Origin: Armillaria gallica
Taxonomy: Eukaryota; Basidiomycota; Agaricomycetes; Agaricales; Physalacriaceae
Direction of reading: 5' to 3'
Assembly (NCBI GenBank): GCA_037576215.1
Contig: JBANDB010000004.1
Coordinates: 3,782,001-3,846,000 of the forward strand
Length of the DNA stretch: 64,000 nt
Below, piece after piece: positions 60,174 through 64,000 of this stretch; position 1 is the stretch's first letter; each line of letters begins with the position of its first letter. The notes under the pieces were generated by a model. That model searched no databases. It worked only from the letters and a program-made list of their open reading frames with translations, and had not been told where the DNA came from. A program made the position numbers and the translations under genes.

Positions 60174-62333
60174 ATGAGGCCCGAGGATTTCACTGCTGGG
60201 GTCAATCGACTCCGTCCCTTTCTCAATCCAGACAAGTGTGGTCAATGCCGGCCGAAAGAACTCTCTCAGGCATTAAAAGATGGCACTCCCTTCTTGGTAC
60301 ACGAATCCTTTACTATTGCTGTCAGTCCTTGCTAAAATTTTCCTCTTTGCAATTCTTTTTAGATCAGCATCCTGAAACTTTCTCGTGAGGACAAAGCACA
60401 TCCGGCTGCATCCTTTGCATGCAACCTGCTTTACACCTGCGAGACCATTGTCGCCGAACTCCCAGTGAACTTGCAACTTCCTAGCTTCGACGGCTGGGAG
60501 CTAAAGATGTGTGAACGGTCTGGGGTGCGTACTATTGTCTTTTCTTTTCCTTTCCTTCGATTGGACAATCCCTCCCAGCATGCCAAAATCGAGGAAGATA
60601 CTCCGCTGCCTGACATTTTCCTTTCAGTATTATCTAAACCCAAGGGTTGTAAACATCCAGCCTCCCCAGTCGATGATTCAGGCAACCAGGATGCTTCCGC
60701 CGACAATGATGATGAAGGAGGGGGCGACGCTACTAGTGAGGAGAATGGAACCGATGACGGAGGTGAGGAAGAATTGGACGAGTCTGAGGAGGATATCCTC
60801 CCCCAGGTCAGTCGTTGATCTCTTTCATGTTTCGCTTATCGATTCACTCTTTTTACATAGCACACTGGTGGTAAAGGTGCTCCCAAGCTCAAGGCTCGGT
60901 CGCCTGGCAAAGCTTCCTCCACTAGTGGCCCTGCTCCTCTGGTATGTACTTTCGTTTTCTTGCTTGCCGTCTACTTAGGTGGCTGCCTCGGTTTAGGTTA
61001 AAGGCACTTCCAAGCACCAAAAGCAGAAGGCGTCATCGCATAAGAAGAAGTTCACCTATCCCAAGGAACCCGAGGTCGGCCTCTCGATTACTGTACCGAT
61101 TGGTCTGCCTAAGAAGGCCGCAAGGACCCAGCCTGGTTCAGTGAAGGACGAACCTGCTCCCAGTAAGCCTTCTTTCCTTGTGTCGTAGTGTTCTCTCTAG
61201 CTGACTACTTGACTAGTGGCCAGTAGTTCCCATGGTACGCGGTCCTCGCAGTGAGTCGTTGCCAAGGAGGAGAAGCCTGTGGCTTCCTCATCCAAGGTAG
61301 CAGCCCCTGCCACAGTAACTATCAAGAACAAGAAGCATTTAGCTTTTGGCAGTCAGTTTTCTAAATCATTCTTCACATTTCTCCTCTGACTAGCAGGTTT
61401 TCAGCGCCCCGGTATGGTAGAGAGGTTCCAGTCCCCATTAAAGATGAGGAAATCGATTCCATCTTACAGGCATCGATTGTGGTGAGTATTTCTCCTCCCT
61501 TTCCTATGCTTCCGCTTACTCCCTACTTCGCTTTACCAGCCTCAGTATGGATGCACTCAATGTTCTTCTAGCGTCCAAAACCAAGCCTGCGTCTTCTTGG
61601 GGTGGGGCAAATGCTGCAACAATTGTGAGGCAGCTACCAAGAGCCTCTGTTCCTTCCGTGCAGAGCCTCTTCAGCATTACTTTGCTCGTAAGGAACTGGC
61701 AAAGTTTGTCGAGGCAACCCCTGATAGTGCGTTCGTTCCTTGTGATTTCTTTCAGTTGCTAATCTTGTTTTTCACTCCTGAAGACGTTCGTACTTCCATC
61801 AGCCGTACAACCACCGCTTTCCAAGTTTTTGAAAACTGTGCAAACACCGCTGCTCACGCTGTGCAGCAATACCGTGCCTCCTTGGAAGAGACCCTTGGTA
61901 TCTGTCAGGATGCTGCCATCAGTGAAGGGAGGGGTGCTCTCTGCGGAATCGTCTTTGAGAGCCAGGACTTCGACGAACAACTGCGGGTGGCTCTCCTTAA
62001 GCTTGAACGGTCTTCTCCCATTCCTTCGGATGCTAGTACGTTTGCCACCTCTCGTGTTTGCTTTCTTCCTTCCTGATCATGTTGCCTTCAGCCGGTGGGA
62101 CCCATTCATTTGAGAGTGTCACTGCTTCAGCTTCCCACCATCCCCTTCTTAGGGGTGAATGGCCTCTCTCTCCCATCGTCAAGGGTCCCAGAATTGCTAC
62201 TCTTCCAGTTCCGTCTCGGGAGGCTAGTGTGGTGGCTAAAGGGGACTCAGGCGATGAAGTCGACGCACTCATTGATCAAATCACAAGCTCCCCCATTCAT
62301 CCTTCTCCGGATGGTGCGCCAGGGGTGGCTTGA
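60174..62333 (+). CDS. Gene W: multi-exon protein with cysteine cluster, ACTAGT-associated
   Basis: ATG 60174, stop 62331-62333. About eight exons with GT-AG introns of usual size (e.g. donor GTACAC at 60297; last intron ends at TTCAG before 62092). The N-terminal 45 residues include a CGQC pair (NPDKCGQCRP). A helical stretch follows (LKLSREDKAHPAASFACNLL), then an acidic linker (about 60660-60800) and a Lys/Pro-rich stretch (HQKQKASSHKKKFTYPKEPE). A cysteine cluster, CTQCSSSVQNQACVF and GKCCNNCEAATKSLC, lies at 61552-61650. A helical C-terminal part comes next (EDVRTSISRTTTAFQVF, AVQQYRASLEETLG), then an acidic tail. No stop was seen after splicing, so the gene looks intact. The layout parallels genes Y and Z. 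A DNA- or RNA-binding role is an inference from the Cys cluster and basic linker. No known family name. Confidence 0.62.
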
Positions 62334-62999
62334 TCTGTCAGCCTTGGGCTTTTTAAAATGCGAACGTTTTCACTATGGTTTTTTGTGCATGCCTTTAGGG
62401 CATATGTTTCTTTCTTATTAGCTAGTGCCATAAGTGTGGATAGGCACCTAAATACAAATATTTTCGTATGCTTGCTCTCTCTGTGCGATGTGAGGTTGTT
62501 TGTAAGGAATACATCTAAGTCTCTTTTCCCATGAGACTAGTGAAGCTCTTGCCCAATCGAGGTGTTTTAATCATCTTGCAAGGTCACTAGTGACCCTAAA
62601 GGTGACTAGTGAACTCGTTCAAAATTACAAGTCCACTAGTGACTTAGAATCTCCACTAGTGTCCGATCGTGATTGCACTATTGGCGATCGATTAGATCTT
62701 GGTTCGATTCCTTCATCACTAGTCATTTCAATTCGACTGGGGTATTCCTTTTGACAGGTCGATATTGCATGAGCGGTGTTATTCATGGTCTGGACCTTAG
62801 TAATTTATCATTGAAATTTTTGCGAAATTTTTCGTCGAGATTTTTACTAAGTCCAAGCGCACAGTTCTCCCCCACACTATAAATTCAACGTCCTCGTTGA
62901 CTAGTCACTTCGTCGTCTCACTAGTGGACTTCTTTCCGTGACTAGCTTCATCACTCAAAAGGTTTTCCAACTTTCTATCAAAAATTCTCATTACTAGTC
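62334..62999 (+). promoter_or_regulatory. Spacer between genes W and V; ACTAGT-dense promoter of V
   Basis: About ten ACTAGT copies in 480 bp (62535-62997), including closely spaced ones at 62585, 62605, 62635 and 62655. The TATA box TATAAAT is at 62878-62884, preceded by CTCCCCCACAC. The ATG of gene V is 122 bp downstream. One ACTAGT (62994-62999) directly abuts the start codon of gene V. Confidence 0.55.
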
Positions 63000-64000
63000 A
63001 TGTCCAATCCTGCCGGTGTCACTCTCCTCATTGTTCAAGGCAACGATGCCATCCAAGCCACTGACACGTTGTGGGAGGTCAGAAAAAAGGGCATACCCTT
63101 GGAGACTATCATTGACCAGGGCAAGAGTGTTTGCGCTATTGGAGTAGGTGGATAATAGTCATGTTTACACTAAACTTTTCGCTGACTAGTGCCCTAGGCA
63201 CAGCTTATTATCCATCACGCCGCTGCTATCATAGGTGACCCGAAGGCTGAAGACATGTGTTTTCGCATGAAGCAGGTTTTTGAGCACATCCTTGATGAGC
63301 ATCCGACCACCCCGACATTCAAGGACTACCACACCGTTCGTTCCTTTACTGGGACTATTCATAGTGAGCGCAAAAAGCGGGCAGCAGCTCTAGCGAGTGA
63401 TATCACCACTGCTACCACTCCTCCTGCACCTGCGCCTGCTGCTCCTGCCCAAACCGTGGCCACTAGTGGCAAGGCTAAGGCTTCTAAGGCAGTGAGTACC
63501 TCACTAGTTATTGTTCTTTCACTTTCTGACTGACTGTTTCGACCATTAGCCTGCCAAACGAAGCTGTCGTCTTGCTAAGTCACAGGCTATCATCGAGGAC
63601 TCGTCCGATGGAGAGGCTAGCATTGTTGCAGCAACTGAGGAGGATATGGTCATGGGTAACCCTGATGCTTCCAATGTGCTGCAGGAAACTGACTCGGTAT
63701 TGTTTACCTTAGCTACTGTTCATCGCAAGGCTGATACCGTCATTTCACAGTTTGAACAGATGAATATTGACGAAGATGTCGATGTCATTGTCAATCATGA
63801 CCCTACTTCCGGTAACATCGTTGAAGGACACAAGATTATGCTCCCCAAGTTTCTCAAGAACAAGAAGGTTGCTCAGGCTGCTCAGGTTAGTCTACTAGTC
63901 GGGTTTTCTTCTTTACTAGTCTAAGGTTTTCTTTCAGAGGGAAAAGGAGAAGGCAGAGCGTCATGCCGAGGCTATTCAGGTGATTTTATATCACTAGTAG
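63000..64000 (+). CDS. Gene V, 5' part (runs off window): second ACTAGT-associated gene
   Basis: ATG at 63000. Exon 1 encodes a helical start (VQGNDAIQATDTLWEVRKKG). Further exons carry KAEDMCFRMKQVFEHILDEH, an Ala/Pro-rich stretch (APAPAAPAQT), a Ser/Asp/Glu linker (EDSSDGEASIVAATEEDM) and LPKFLKNKKVAQAAQ. Introns have GT-AG ends near 63147-63200, 63491-63550 and 63884-63937. No stop after splicing up to the edge. By analogy with W the cysteine cluster would lie beyond 64000. The N-terminal part resembles Y and Z only in character, not clearly in sequence. Confidence 0.5.

Larger units (their letters stand above)
58539..63997. repeat. Dispersed ACTAGT palindrome cluster
   Basis: By hand count about 36 copies of ACTAGT lie between 58539 and 63997, in promoter, intron, exon and spacer DNA. 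The rest of the window has roughly a dozen in 58 kb, close to chance. Many are extended palindromes, e.g. GGTCACTAGTGACC (62582) and GCCACTAGTGGC (63461). Confidence 0.85.

Overview
This window looks like a repeat-rich stretch of a filamentous basidiomycete genome, most likely an agaricomycete. The evidence is short introns (about 49-60 bp), an ER-type Hsp70 ending in HDEL, a KDZ transposon with its CxC2 cysteine domain, an XPG-like nuclease of the agaric type, Ty3/gypsy fragments, and CpG-biased decay of duplicated DNA. No species is claimed. All family assignments were made by eye from translated sequence.

Layout. 1-1.3 kb is LTR-like sequence. 2.64-5.6 kb (block A) holds an apparently intact multi-pass membrane protein gene (3681-4985, +), followed by a roughly 0.5 kb MITE (5622-6117). 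7.73-10.0 kb is a KAR2/BiP gene (-) with seven visible exons, one internal 1-nt frameshift and no recognisable signal-peptide exon. 10.0-17.0 kb (block B) is mostly degenerate and includes a tandem array of small exon/intron units. 17.2-19.6 kb has a broken ORF and an XPG-like pseudogene (-). 19.6-30.2 kb is a second, CpG-poor copy of this neighbourhood. In it the BiP body is missing, and a second block A (A', with a dead membrane-protein gene) lies between the BiP 3' remnant and block B'.

30.4-64 kb is nested transposons. Two LTRs of one gypsy-type family (30463-32177 minus; 33998-35679 plus, TSD CCAT) face each other and make a 1.7 kb inverted repeat. The second lies inside an LTR of another family (32554-35921), which has a partner at 52045-53754. 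Between those LTRs sits an intron-containing gene (Y) split by a 12.5 kb KDZ transposon (37630-50129). The KDZ transposase carries about ten in-frame TGA codons and a frameshift. The KDZ element also carries several poorly understood ORFs, including one with a viroplasmin/RNase-H1-N-like domain. Downstream are gene Z (54337-55819), a gypsy integrase remnant (-, 56493-57622) interrupted by a third LTR (57623-~58340), gene W (60174-62333) and gene V (63000 to the window edge).

Genes Y, Z, W and V are the most unusual content. They are multi-exon genes embedded among retrotransposon debris, each with its own TATA box or LTR start. Y, Z and W share a layout of N-terminal helical part, charged low-complexity linker, cysteine cluster and C-terminal helical part. 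The DNA around W and V is packed with the palindrome ACTAGT (about 36 hand-counted copies in 5.5 kb). The DNA around Z and the inverted LTRs is enriched in another palindrome, GAGCTC. A system in which element-encoded zinc-cluster proteins recognise element-specific palindromes is an inference worth testing. The CpG decay suggests a methylation or mutation-based defence acting on these repeats.
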